NCBI GenBank assembly: GCA_900473045.1
Contig: UCKS01000064.1
Location: 1-37,825, forward strand
Source: Hyphomicrobiales bacterium
GTDB taxonomy: Bacteria > Pseudomonadota > Alphaproteobacteria > Rhizobiales > Rhizobiaceae
Length of the DNA: 37,825 nucleotides
Direction: 5' to 3'
Notes under the pieces: model-generated
What the model saw: the letters and a program-made list of their open reading frames with translations, nothing else
Database searches by the model: none
What the model was told of the DNA's origin: nothing
Shown: piece after piece, positions 16,316 to 25,200 of the stretch
How positions within the stretch are numbered: position 1 is the stretch's first letter
How the letters are laid out: each line of letters opens with the position of its first letter
Made by a program: the position numbers and the translations under genes

Positions 16316-17017
16316 ATGCAGAACAGAAATTCAACGAACCTGACCAACGCGCCCGACCACAGCGGCTTTATCCAGCGCAGCAACAGCCTGGCTGAAAGCG
16401 TGTACGAGGCGATTTTCGCTCAGCTCATGGCGCTTAAGATCTCGCCCGGGGGCCGCATATCTGTCGATAATATGGTGCGGGAACTGAACGTCTCGCAGAC
16501 TCCTATCCGGGAGGCGCTCGGCAGGCTCGAGGGTGAAGGGCTGGTCGTCAAGACGCATTTAATCGGTTACAGCGCCGCCCCACAAATTACCCGCCGCAGG
16601 TTCGACGAATTGTACGAACTGCGCCTGTTGCTTGAGCCGGATGGTGCTGCCAAGGCGGCCGCCGGGATGGATGAAGCGAAGCTTGCATCTCTTCAGGAGG
16701 CGGGTGGAGTGATGGGCCGCCGGGACGGGACCGACGAGCGCATTCGCTATTCGACGTTTGCCCGGCAGGATGCGGTTTTCCACGACAGGATTATGGAGTT
16801 CGCAGGAAACGAGTTGATCCGCGAGACGCTCAATCACCAGCACACGCATTTTCACATCTTTCGCTTGATGTTCCATTCACGGGTCACCGAGGAAGCCCTG
16901 GACGAGCATGAAGCTTTGTTGGCGGCGTTTACTGCCGGGGATGCGAACGCCGCTGAGAAAGCAATGCGGCTGCACTTAGAGCACTCGCGTGACCGTCTTC
17001 TTCCGGCGTTCGAATGA
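16316..17017 (+). CDS. GntR-family transcriptional regulator, FadR/FCD type
   Basis: This regulator of about 233 residues has an N-terminal winged helix: LAESVYEAIFAQLMALKI, then SVDNMVRELNVSQTPIREAL, the canonical GntR recognition helix ending in the VSQTPIREALGRLEGEGLV motif. The C-terminal all-helical FCD domain follows, with DELYELRLLLEP, the FHDRIMEFAGNELI block and the metal-site His residues in HQHTHFHIF and HLEHSRD. I take the ATG at 16316, which has a GAGG at good spacing, over a GTG at 16283. FCD regulators usually sense small carboxylic acids or sugar acids, which fits the oxidoreductases it faces. It heads the importer operon; the ATPase gene starts 11 nt later. Confidence 0.92.
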   Translation: MQNRNSTNLTNAPDHSGFIQRSNSLAESVYEAIFAQLMALKISPGGRISVDNMVRELNVSQTPIREALGRLEGEGLVVKTHLIGYSAAPQITRRRFDELYELRLLLEPDGAAKAAAGMDEAKLASLQEAGGVMGRRDGTDERIRYSTFARQDAVFHDRIMEFAGNELIRETLNHQHTHFHIFRLMFHSRVTEEALDEHEALLAAFTAGDANAAEKAMRLHLEHSRDRLLPAFE

Positions 17018-17027
17018 GGGGGCTCCC

Positions 17028-18605
17028 ATGTCGGTTGGTTTGAGTCTCCACCGGGAGAAATGCGACGTGTCGAACCGCGGTAGTGAGGAGCGTCAGCCTG
17101 TCCTTCGGGCGGACGGGATGTCAAAGGACTATGGTCCGGTCACTGTGTTGTCCGACGTGTCGCTTGATGTTCTTCCCGGCGAAATTCATGCCATCATTGG
17201 AGAGAACGGCGCGGGCAAATCGACTTTCATGCGGCTCCTTTCAGGCTACGCCGAGCCGACAGCCGGAACACTCACGATGGCAGGACGGGAAGTCAGCTTC
17301 TCGAAGCCTGAACATGCGCACCAAGCTGGGATCGTCCTGGTCCACCAAGAAATCTTGCTGGCAGATGGCTTGACGGTTGCGGAGAACTTGTTTCTCGGGC
17401 GAGAGTTGATGCGCATTGGAATGGTCGATGACCGGACGATGCGCCGACTTGCAACCGAAAAGCTCTCCCAGTTGGGCTGTCACGTTAAGCCGAACGCATT
17501 GGTTCGGGAAATTTCGCTCGCTGATCGCCAACTCGTACAGATCGCTCGCGCACTTCTTGACGATTACAAGCTGGTTATTTTCGACGAGCCGACCGCAGTC
17601 CTTACGGGGGACGAAGTCGAGCGGCTTCTGACAATCATCCAGCAGCTCAAAGAACAGGGCGCGGCGGTTCTCTATATCAGCCATCGTCTCGACGAGGTTC
17701 AGCGCCTCGCCGACAAGGTCAGTGTCCTGCGCGATGGCAAGCTCGTGGGAACGTATCCGGGCAGTGGCCTCAGCCAAATGGACATGGCTCGCCTCATGGT
17801 CGGCCGGGATCTTGCGGCTCTCTACCCAGAGAAGCGTGTTGATGTTTCCGGGGAGCCGTCGTTGGAGGTGCGGGGCCTGATCGTCCCCGGCTATGCCAAG
17901 GATATATCCTTCACCGCACGGAAGGGCGAAATCCTCGGGTTCGCGGGTATGATCGGTGCAGGTCGAACCGAGGTGTTCGAAGGCATCATGGGGCTACGTG
18001 CATCCAGCGGGTCGGTCACGCTCGACGGCAGGTCGATAGACATCCGCTCGCCTCGGGCGGCCATGGACGCGGGCATCGGCTACCTCACAGAGGATCGAAA
18101 AGGCAAGGGGTTGCTGCTCCACGAGCGGCTTGGGCCCAATTTGACGCTGTCCGCGCTGTCGCGGTTTCACCCTGGCCTGATGATGCGCAGGGCTCGAGAG
18201 CAGACAGCGCTTATTGACGCCGTCGACGAATACGACATTCGGCTGAAAACGCTGGGCGTCAGGGCAGGCCAACTTTCAGGTGGTAACCAGCAGAAACTGC
18301 TGCTGGCTAAAGTTCTCATGACCAACCCGTCCGTGGTCGTCATCGACGAGCCGACACGAGGCATCGATATTGCCAACAAAGCGCAAATCTACGCCTTCAT
18401 CCACCGATTGGTTGGCGAGGGCAGGACGTGCATCGTCATCTCATCGGAAATGCAGGAGCTGATCGGCATCTGCGATCGAATTCTTGTGATGCGGGAGGGG
18501 CGGATCACAGGCGAGGTAACCGGAGGCGGGATGACGGAACATGAGATTGCGCTGCTTGCGACCAGCGATGTGACGACAGCAGACAGGCAGGGAGGAACGA
18601 CATGA
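17028..18605 (+). CDS. Ribose-type sugar ABC importer, duplicated ATPase subunit (locus 2)
   Basis: This 525-residue RbsA-type protein has two nucleotide-binding domains. Domain 1 has GENGAGKSTFMRLL, a signature region (REISLADRQLVQIARALL) that departs from the usual SGGQ form, and LVIFDEPTAVL. Domain 2 has GMIGAGRTEVFEG in place of Walker A, intact LSGGNQQKLLLAKVL and VVVIDEPTRGIDIANK. The ATG at 17028 follows GAGGGGGC; an upstream start at 16989 would overlap the GntR gene and lacks a ribosome site. It is only moderately similar to the locus 1 ATPase, so the two importers are not a recent duplication. The stop overlaps the permease ATG by 4 nt. Confidence 0.94.
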   Translation: MSVGLSLHREKCDVSNRGSEERQPVLRADGMSKDYGPVTVLSDVSLDVLPGEIHAIIGENGAGKSTFMRLLSGYAEPTAGTLTMAGREVSFSKPEHAHQAGIVLVHQEILLADGLTVAENLFLGRELMRIGMVDDRTMRRLATEKLSQLGCHVKPNALVREISLADRQLVQIARALLDDYKLVIFDEPTAVLTGDEVERLLTIIQQLKEQGAAVLYISHRLDEVQRLADKVSVLRDGKLVGTYPGSGLSQMDMARLMVGRDLAALYPEKRVDVSGEPSLEVRGLIVPGYAKDISFTARKGEILGFAGMIGAGRTEVFEGIMGLRASSGSVTLDGRSIDIRSPRAAMDAGIGYLTEDRKGKGLLLHERLGPNLTLSALSRFHPGLMMRRAREQTALIDAVDEYDIRLKTLGVRAGQLSGGNQQKLLLAKVLMTNPSVVVIDEPTRGIDIANKAQIYAFIHRLVGEGRTCIVISSEMQELIGICDRILVMREGRITGEVTGGGMTEHEIALLATSDVTTADRQGGTT

Positions 18606-19594
18606 GTGCCATTGTAGGATCGACGCCGCTTCGACAGGAACGGGAATGGAACATCGGTTGGGCAGACGTGGGGCCATTCCTGGCTTTGCTGGCGCTGCTG
18701 GTGATCGGCTTTCTCATCAATCCGGATTTTTTGTCAGCCACCAATCTTGGAAACGTCATTACCCGAAGTGCGTTCATCGCCATCATAGCCGTTGGCGCAA
18801 CATTTGTGATCTCGTCGGGGGGACTGGACCTGTCCGTTGGTTCGATGGCTGCCTTCATCACGGGTATCACCATCCTCTTCATGAACAGCATGGCGCCTGA
18901 ATGGGGTCTCGCGGCAATTCCAGCAGGGATGGTTGTGGCGATCGTCATCGGCACTGCCTGCGGTCTGATGAACGGTCTCATCGTGACCGTCGGCAAGATC
19001 GAGCCGTTCATTGCGACGCTAGGGACGATGGGCATCTTCCGAGCCTTGATCACCTATATGTCTGACGGCGGAACGATCCCGATCGACCGCAGCCTGCGTG
19101 AGGCCTATCGCCCTGTCTATTTCGGTACGGTCGGCGGAATATCGGTCCCTATCCTGATCTCGATTGCGGTCGCCGCGGTTGCCTCCTTCGCCCTTTACAA
19201 GATGAAGTACGGGAGAATGTGTGCGGCTGTGGGAGCAAACGAGGACGTCGCCCGCTACTCAGGCATCTCGATCATCAAAACCCAGACCATTGCCTATGCG
19301 ATCCAAGGCGCATGCGTTGCAATCGCTGCCATTTGCTACGTGCCACGTCTTGGTGCGGCGACGCCGACAACCGGGGTCCTGTGGGAACTCCAGGTCATCA
19401 CCGCCGTCGTCATCGGCGGTACGGCACTGCGGGGCGGTAAAGGCCACGTCTGGGGAACGGTCGCGGGTGCCGTCATTCTCGAGCTCATCGCCAATCTGAT
19501 GGTTCTGTCTGATCTCGTCTCGGAGTACCTCGTGGCGGGGGTGCAGGGGGTCATCATTATCATCGCGATGCTCATTCAAAGGTTTTCGAAATAA
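18602..19594 (+). CDS. Ribose-type sugar ABC importer, permease (locus 2)
   Basis: This 330-residue multi-helix membrane protein has the RbsC-family blocks AIIAVGATFVISSGGLDLSV, GKIEPFIATLGTMGIFRALI, GANEDVARYSGISI and VVIGGTALRGGKGHVWGTV. It forms the transmembrane channel as a homodimer with the ATPase encoded immediately upstream (ATGA overlap). The SSGGLDLSVGS segment is the most conserved signature of the family. Its gene is followed by 56 nt and the binding-protein gene. Confidence 0.94.
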   Translation: MSAIVGSTPLRQEREWNIGWADVGPFLALLALLVIGFLINPDFLSATNLGNVITRSAFIAIIAVGATFVISSGGLDLSVGSMAAFITGITILFMNSMAPEWGLAAIPAGMVVAIVIGTACGLMNGLIVTVGKIEPFIATLGTMGIFRALITYMSDGGTIPIDRSLREAYRPVYFGTVGGISVPILISIAVAAVASFALYKMKYGRMCAAVGANEDVARYSGISIIKTQTIAYAIQGACVAIAAICYVPRLGAATPTTGVLWELQVITAVVIGGTALRGGKGHVWGTVAGAVILELIANLMVLSDLVSEYLVAGVQGVIIIIAMLIQRFSK

Positions 19595-19650
19595 TCCGTG
19601 TCCGGACCGCATGGGTGCTTATTTTTGGGTCCAATTCTGGGAGGAATTTA

Positions 19651-20601
19651 ATGTTTAAGACCAAATTGATTGCGGCGGCTGCCATCGGCAGCTTGCTGAT
19701 TGCGGGACAAGCGCTCGCCGCCGATAAGAAGGTGGTCGCTGTATCGATCCCGGCAGCCGACCATGGTTGGACTGCAGGTGTCGTCTACCATGCGCAGGCG
19801 GCCGCCAAGGAAATCAATGCTGCATTTCCCGGCGTTGAGGTCATCGTCAAGACCTCGCCATCAGCAACCGCGCAAGTGAGTGCCTTGGAAGATTTGTCCG
19901 CTGGCCGTAAGCTCGACGCCCTGGTCATACTGCCGTATTCGTCGGAGGAGCTGACGACCCCCGTCAAAGCCGTCAAGGACGCCGGAACGTTCATCACCGT
20001 CGTCGACCGCGGTTTGAGCGACGCCACAATCCAAGATCTATACCTTGCGGGCGACAATATCGCTGTTGGCCGCAATACGGCGAAGTACATGATCGACAAA
20101 CTTGGCGGCAAGGGCAATCTCGTCGTTCTGCGCGGCATCCCGACGGTCATCGACGACGAGCGCATCAAGGGCTTCAACGACGCCATCCAGGGCACGGAAC
20201 TCAAAGTCCTCGACATCCAATATGCAAACTGGAACAGCGACGAAGCGTTCAAATTGATGCAGGACTACCTTGCAAAGTATCCGCAGATCGATGCCGTCTG
20301 GGCCAACGATGATGACATGCTTCTCGGCGTGCTAGAAGCCGTCAAGGAGTCCGGACGCAAGGACATCAAGCTTGCTCTCGGTGGCAATGGTATGAAAGAC
20401 ATCGTCAAGAAGGTCATCGATGGAGATGCGATGACCCCGGTTGAGACCCCATATCCACCAGCGATGATCAAGACAGCGATCTACATGACAGTCGCCAATC
20501 TTATCGGACAAGCGCCAGTACGCGGCACCGTCAAGCTCGACGCACCGCTGATCACCCAGGAAAATGCGCAGGAATACTATTTCCCGGATTCCCCGTTCTA
20601 A
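19651..20601 (+). CDS. Periplasmic sugar-binding protein (locus 2 importer)
   Basis: This protein of about 316 residues has a clear Sec signal peptide (MFKTKLIAAAAIGSLLIAG, cleavage after ALA before ADKK) and a Peripla_BP_4-type fold: VVAVSIPAADHGWTAGVVYH, DALVILPYSSEELTTPVK, the GKGNLVVLRGIPTVIDDERI block, IDAVWANDDDMLLGVLEAV and a C-terminal PLITQENAQEYYF. The start at 19651 is set by GGGAGGAATTTA directly before the ATG; an earlier start at 19615 would remove this ribosome site and bury the signal. Ligand unknown; the DHGWTAGVVYH substrate loop with an aromatic fits sugar or polyol binding. Confidence 0.93.
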   Translation: MFKTKLIAAAAIGSLLIAGQALAADKKVVAVSIPAADHGWTAGVVYHAQAAAKEINAAFPGVEVIVKTSPSATAQVSALEDLSAGRKLDALVILPYSSEELTTPVKAVKDAGTFITVVDRGLSDATIQDLYLAGDNIAVGRNTAKYMIDKLGGKGNLVVLRGIPTVIDDERIKGFNDAIQGTELKVLDIQYANWNSDEAFKLMQDYLAKYPQIDAVWANDDDMLLGVLEAVKESGRKDIKLALGGNGMKDIVKKVIDGDAMTPVETPYPPAMIKTAIYMTVANLIGQAPVRGTVKLDAPLITQENAQEYYFPDSPF

Positions 20602-20615
20602 CCCCAACCTAAACC

Positions 20616-20636
20616 GGGGCGGCGCGATGCCGCCCC
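20616..20636 (+). promoter_or_regulatory. Perfect GC hairpin downstream of the locus 2 binding-protein gene
   Basis: GGGGCGGC (20616-20623) and GCCGCCCC (20629-20636) form a perfect 8-bp stem with a 5-nt loop, starting 14 nt after the binding-protein stop and ending 26 nt before the DJ-1 gene. The lack of a T-run argues for an mRNA stabiliser or partial attenuator rather than a full terminator. Confidence 0.6.
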
Positions 20637-20662
20637 ACTGCATGCAGCAAGAGGAGCAGATC

Positions 20663-21277
20663 ATGCCAGGCAAGAAAATACTGATGCTGACCGGTGAGTT
20701 CACCGAGGAATACGAGATTTTCGTTTTTCAGCAGGCGATGGAAGCTATCGGACATACCGTTCACGTCATCTGCCCCGATAAAAATGCGGGCGATCTCATC
20801 AAGACGTCTTTGCACGACTTCGAGGGGGACCAGACCTATACCGAGAAACTCGGCCACTTCTTCACGATCAACAAAACGTTTTCGGAAGCCGAGAAGCAGC
20901 TCGACCAGTACCATGCGGTTTACGCTGCAGGCGGACGCGGTCCAGAATACATCCGGACAGACAAGCGCGTTCAATCGATTGTTAGGCACTTCCACGAGAC
21001 GAAGAAGCCAATCTTCACCATCTGCCACGGCGTTCAGATCCTTATTGCCGTCGACGGCGTTGTCCGTGGCAAGAAGGTTGCAGCACTTGGAGCATGCGAG
21101 CCAGAGGTGACGCTGGCTGGCGGCACTTACATAGACCTGTCCCCGACAGAAGCCTACGTCGATGGCACCATGGTGTCGGCAAAAGGATGGACGGCATTGG
21201 CCGCGTTCATCAGGGAATGCCTGAAGGTGCTCGGCACGGAGATCCATCACAGCGAGGACGTTGCCAAGGCTGCGTGA
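20663..21277 (+). CDS. DJ-1/PfpI-family protein
   Basis: This 204-residue protein has the DJ-1/PfpI flavodoxin-like fold: KKILMLTGEFTEEYEIFVF at the N-terminus with a Glu near residue 15, YHAVYAAGGRGPEYIRTD (the glycine loop), and the nucleophile elbow IFTICHGVQIL, where Cys (about residue 121) is followed by His as in active members. The family includes deglycases, glyoxalase III and chaperones. In an importer operon for an aldehyde-generating pathway, a role against reactive carbonyls such as glyoxals is plausible but inferred. The start at 20663 is set by GAGGAG; a longer frame from 20564 would overlap the binding-protein gene. Confidence 0.88.
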   Translation: MPGKKILMLTGEFTEEYEIFVFQQAMEAIGHTVHVICPDKNAGDLIKTSLHDFEGDQTYTEKLGHFFTINKTFSEAEKQLDQYHAVYAAGGRGPEYIRTDKRVQSIVRHFHETKKPIFTICHGVQILIAVDGVVRGKKVAALGACEPEVTLAGGTYIDLSPTEAYVDGTMVSAKGWTALAAFIRECLKVLGTEIHHSEDVAKAA

Positions 21278-21324
21278 CGGGAAGACTTGTCTCGTTGGAG
21301 ATCAATAAACGCAGGCGTTTCTAT

Positions 21325-21366
21325 AATGCGTTGAAGGCCGCTGATCTGGACGGCCTTCAACGCATT
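21325..21366 (+). terminator. Perfect 16-bp inverted repeat downstream of locus 2
   Basis: AATGCGTTGAAGGCCG (21325-21340) and its exact complement CGGCCTTCAACGCATT (21351-21366) flank a 10-nt loop, starting 48 nt after the DJ-1 stop. Such a long, perfect stem would block transcription or protect the operon's 3' end. The bases after it (CGTTCGCC) are not a T-run, so a classic intrinsic terminator is uncertain. A bidirectional or protein-binding site is possible. Confidence 0.55.
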
Positions 21367-21760
21367 CGTTCGCCCGGACCCGTTCCCACTGCGCAATCGT
21401 TACAGTTGCAAACTTCGTGCCTTTAATTAGATTCCCATTTCTTTTAATGACAGCGCGGCAAATGCTACAAAGTTTCATAAATAAGCGATATGCCAACTTG
21501 AAATAGCTGGGTCGACGGTTCGAATTGGTTCAAGGCGATCACGGTTGCCGATCAAACGGGCCAGGCATTTCCTGTGAGGGGAAAATCTTATGGCATTGAC
21601 TAATTCCCCTGTGCGGGACGTCGCCAGGAGGGCGTGGAGACACCACGGCCGACCCTCGTGCTGGATCGGCTTGGTCGGAAATTGAGACAGCGGAAAGCAC
21701 GAGAACCGGCAGTATTACCCCAACAACCCTTTCGACGGAGCGGTGGACGGACCGCGTCCT

Positions 21761-22040
21761 CTAGGAAACCCGCTTTACACCGGGTGGCTGCCATGTCCCT
21801 TCGCCCGCCGGCAAAATCGAAGGTGACGTGGGCTTCGGCCAATACAGGCGCATCACGAGATAGATTTTGTCGTCCGGGGCGGGAAGCCAGTTTGCTTCCT
21901 TTTCTGCACCGGGACTGTCTTTTTGAATGTACAGCGTCAGCGAGCCGTCCGCGTCCTTTTTCATTCCCGGCAACATCGGAGAGTTGATCAGGTAGCGATT
22001 GATCGGGTTCTTGACCAGAAACTGGCTTTTGCCGTCATAC
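21761..22040 (-). pseudogene. C-terminal fragment of a DUF1254/DUF1214 protein
   Basis: Read leftward from about 22040 the frame gives TQYDGKSQFLVKNPINRYLI, NSPMLPGMKKDADGSLTLYI, QKDSPGAEKEANWLPAPDDK, IYLVMRLYWPK and ends GTWQPPGVKRVS then TAG. This is the well conserved tail of DUF1254/DUF1214 proteins. Full members have about 350-480 residues; only some 93 remain. Upstream of TQYDGKSQ the sequence no longer resembles the family, and within about 40 nt it meets the inverted repeat at 22078. The gene was therefore cut and its front part lost. Any translation product would be non-functional. Confidence 0.75.
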
Positions 22041-22077
22041 TGTGTTTCGGCGTCGGCTTTGACCCCACCCCAGGCGT

Positions 22078-22156
22078 CGAAGGTTGACCCCGGCCGATCG
22101 CGAAAGTCGCTAGTCGTTTCTGAATGTTAGCGTAGGTCCGCCGGGGTCAACCTTCG
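22078..22156. mobile_element. 17-bp perfect inverted repeat at a gene truncation, probable insertion-sequence remnant
   Basis: CGAAGGTTGACCCCGGC at 22078-22094 is exactly complementary to GCCGGGGTCAACCTTCG at 22140-22156, with a 45-nt spacer. The bases that follow (GGCGCCGAAAGGGGGCAAAG) resemble the multiple terminal repeats of IS21-type elements that I remember from alphaproteobacteria. The repeat sits where the DUF1254 gene is truncated. No transposase is present, so this would be a solo end or a MITE-like remnant. Confidence 0.45.
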
Positions 22157-22190
22157 GCGCCGAAAGGGGGCAAAGTTCCTTGCTTAAACA

Positions 22191-22210
22191 CACGCTGGCG
22201 GTCCAGCGTG
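22191..22210 (-). terminator. Intrinsic terminator of the RTX gene
   Basis: On the minus strand CACGCTGG, a 4-nt loop and CCAGCGTG form a perfect 8-bp stem followed by TGTTT. It begins 15 nt after the RTX stop. Stem, short loop and partial T-run fit a rho-independent terminator. Confidence 0.7.
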
Positions 22211-22225
22211 GTCTCCTAACGTTCC

Positions 22226-25200
22226 TTACAAAATGAAGTCACCCTTGCTCAGATTGAGAATGCCGGCCAACTCTATCTGGAAATCGGCGCGGCCATCAAG
22301 GTCGACGTCGCCATAGACGATTGTCTTGTCATTGGCAGTGCCCGCCGGATCAAAGCTCCGATAGATAAGATCGCCGGACTTGCCAGAGAAATTGGCCGTA
22401 CCGCTCCAGATGAAACCCTGATCGCCTGATAGCTTTAAGTTGGCATCGATCTTCGACAGATCGAGCCGGTCCTCGCCCTTGACGAAGTCGTTCACCACGT
22501 CACGCTTCGCGGCGCCGGAGAGTGGGTCGTAGGCACCATTGTTGACATATCCAGAATAGCCGGGCGCAGAGTCTTCCGGCGTCGCAAAAACGAAAATGTC
22601 ACGTCCGGCACCACCGATTAGTGTATCGATGCCTTTACCTCCGATCAGCGTGTCATTCCCGCCACCGCCCTCGATGACGTCGTTGCCACCTTTGCCGTCC
22701 AGCACATCATCTCCATTCCCGCCAACCAGCTTTTCGCTACCTTCGGTGCCGGGAGGGGTTTCCTTCACATCGTTCACAGAAATCGTGAAGGATTTCGAGG
22801 CTTCGTAGCTTTTTCCAATGGTTGGGTCATCCACCCGTACCGTGACGTCAAGCGATGGGTTGGTTTCGAAATCGAGCTTTGCCCCAGCTTTCAACCAAAG
22901 CGCACCGTTCTTGATCTCGAACAGCTTTGCGTCTGCACCCACGAGTGAAAGCACGTTGTTGCCCCCATCGGGATCGATGAGCGAAAGTTCTGCGACCTTA
23001 AGGGATGACGCGGTCGATGCATTTTCAGCGATCGATGACAGCACCTGGGTGGCGGCAAGTTTGGCTGCGTCATTGACCGGTGTCACGGTGACGTTGAATG
23101 TCGAGGTTGTTGGCACCGAGCCGTCTTCATTGCCGTCTTCGACAAGGACCTTGAACGACGCCTTGGTCGTTTCGGACCCGTCGTGACGGAAGGTGACAAG
23201 TCCACCAGCCAGTTGCTTGGCTGTGAAGCTCGATGCCAGCTTGCCGTTGACGTAGACCGTTCCGGCGGCAAGGCTGGAAACGGTGAAGGTCACTCCGCTT
23301 GCACTGTCGTCAGGATCGGTAAAGCCGAGATCGGCCGACGTCAGCGTATAGGTCGCGCCCTCCTTGACCGTGGCTTTCAGATCGCCGGTGAGTTTCGGTG
23401 CGTCGTTGACCGGTGTTATGGTGACGTTGAACGTCGAGGTCGTTGGTATTGTACCGTCTTCATTGCCGTCTTCGACGGAGACCTTGAACGAGGCAGCGGT
23501 GGTTTCTGTTCCGTCATGACGGAAGCTGACCTTGCCGGCCGCGAGCTCGGCACCCGTAAAATGCGTTGCAGCTGTGCCGTTGACCAGCACGGTTCCGTTC
23601 TTCTGGACGCTGACAGTGAAGGTAACATTCGCAGACGTGTCGTCCGGATCGGCAAACCCGAGGTCGGCGGCCGTCAGGGTGTAGGTCGCACCTTCATTGA
23701 CGGTCGCAGCCAAATCGCCTGTCAAGACAGGCGGCTGGTTTGGCAGCAACACCGTGACGTCGATACTTCCCGTTACGGATTTGACACCCCCAGGTCCTTG
23801 GGCGCCCGTGTTACCGTCGCTGAAGGTATAATCGATCTGCACATTGCCAGCCGTCGTGCCGGAGTTCGAATAGCGTATACTCTGAAGGAAGGAATTCACC
23901 AGGCTGCTGGTGACCAGGATAGGGCTTGGTCCAGTGAAGCTGACCTGCAGCATGCCACCGGAATTCTGCGTGACGGTGGCGATGATGTCGCCTTCCAGAT
24001 TGTGAAGCGTACCGCCGTCGATGTAGACACCACCAGCGACAGTGAAAATGTCCTGGGCATTTGCCCCGCCATTGCGCTGGATCGTCAAAGTCGAACCCGC
24101 AAAATTGCCGTTCTGCGAGGCGGCGTAATCCAGGTCTGGATCAAGCAGTATCGCGCTGGCGTCCAGAGCCACAGATGGATTGGTCAATGTATAGACAGGC
24201 GTGCCGTCAAGTCCGACAAAGGTGGGCGCATCGTTGACGGCAGCTACCGTCACTGATTTTGTCGCCACGAGACTGTCCACTGTCCCGTCATTCACGCTGA
24301 AGCTCAGTGTTCGTGGTGCTGTCGAGGGCACTTCAGATGTGTTGCTGTAGGTCACAGCGCGCAGGGCACTCTGCCATTGCGCCAGCGTTGCAGATCCATC
24401 CGAGGATGTCAGGACAAGTTGACCCGTTGAAGCACTATACGATGCTGTGATGTTGCCGTAAGTGGCCGAACTCGTATTGTTGAAGTTCAACAGATCTTCG
24501 TCGCGTACGAGGTTGCCGGTGATCGACACTGTGGCAGAGACAAGTGTTGCGTTGTCGGCGTCCGATACGGTTAATCCGGTATCGATTGCGACGGGGGTGG
24601 ATGAGGTGTTTTCACCTTCTGTGAATAAAGTTGGACCGCCCGATGTCGCCACCACGGGACCATCGTTGACGGACGTGACCGAGATCGCCTTGGTTACGGG
24701 GGTGCTGTCGAGCCCGCCATCGTTGATGACAAAGCTGATCGTGCGCTCGGAGGGATCGGGCGCAGAGGATGTATTGGTATAGTTTACCGCCCGCAGAGCC
24801 GCCTGCCACTGCGCCAAGGTCGCCGTACCACCGGCTGATGAGAGGGTCAGAGTATCTCCAACATAGACCGCATCGATGTTGCCATACACGGTGGAATCCG
24901 TATTGGCGAAGGCGAGAACGTCTTCCCCGGAGTGGAAATTGGCTGATACAGACACGGTCGCCGACGCGAAATGCGTGTCATCAGCATCCGTCAGGGTCAA
25001 GTTCGCGTCGATAGGCGTTGCTGCGTCATCTTCCGTGAAGGATACGGTACCCGGCGAAGCGGTCAACACCGGCGCATAGTCTCCGGCATCGACGATCACG
25101 CCGGAGGTATCGCCGACAGAGTTGAGAATGACGCTTGCGTCATTGCCCACAGAATCCTTGATTGTGCCGCCGTTCAGCGTCAGCGCGCCGATTGTCACGC

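Larger units (their letters stand above)
21278..22077. other. Gene-poor scar region
   Basis: No intact gene is supported in this stretch. It contains the perfect inverted repeat at 21325-21366, an A/T-rich segment at about 21420-21490 and a truncated DUF1254/DUF1214 gene end on the minus strand at 21761-22040, each listed separately. On the plus strand, about 21705-21770 reads ENRQYYPNNPFDGAVDGPRP in one frame, which looks protein-like but is closed upstream and not recognised. Confidence 0.5.

Noticed and set aside
20609..21250. Minus-strand frame of 213 codons opposite the DJ-1 gene
   Set aside because: It is fully antisense to a gene with clear family motifs and has no motifs of its own.
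21500..21540. GGTTCGAATTGG read as a tRNA T-arm
   Set aside because: No acceptor, D or anticodon stem can be built around it.
22078..22156. Reading the 17-bp inverted repeat as a terminator of the RTX gene
   Set aside because: A better terminator lies closer to the stop at 22191-22210, and the 45-nt spacer is too long for a terminator loop.
23183..24256. Long plus-strand open frame of 357 codons opposite the RTX gene
   Set aside because: It is antisense to a repetitive, Thr/Gly/Asp-rich gene with strong codon bias; its translation is rich in Arg and Cys, shows no domain and has no ribosome binding site.
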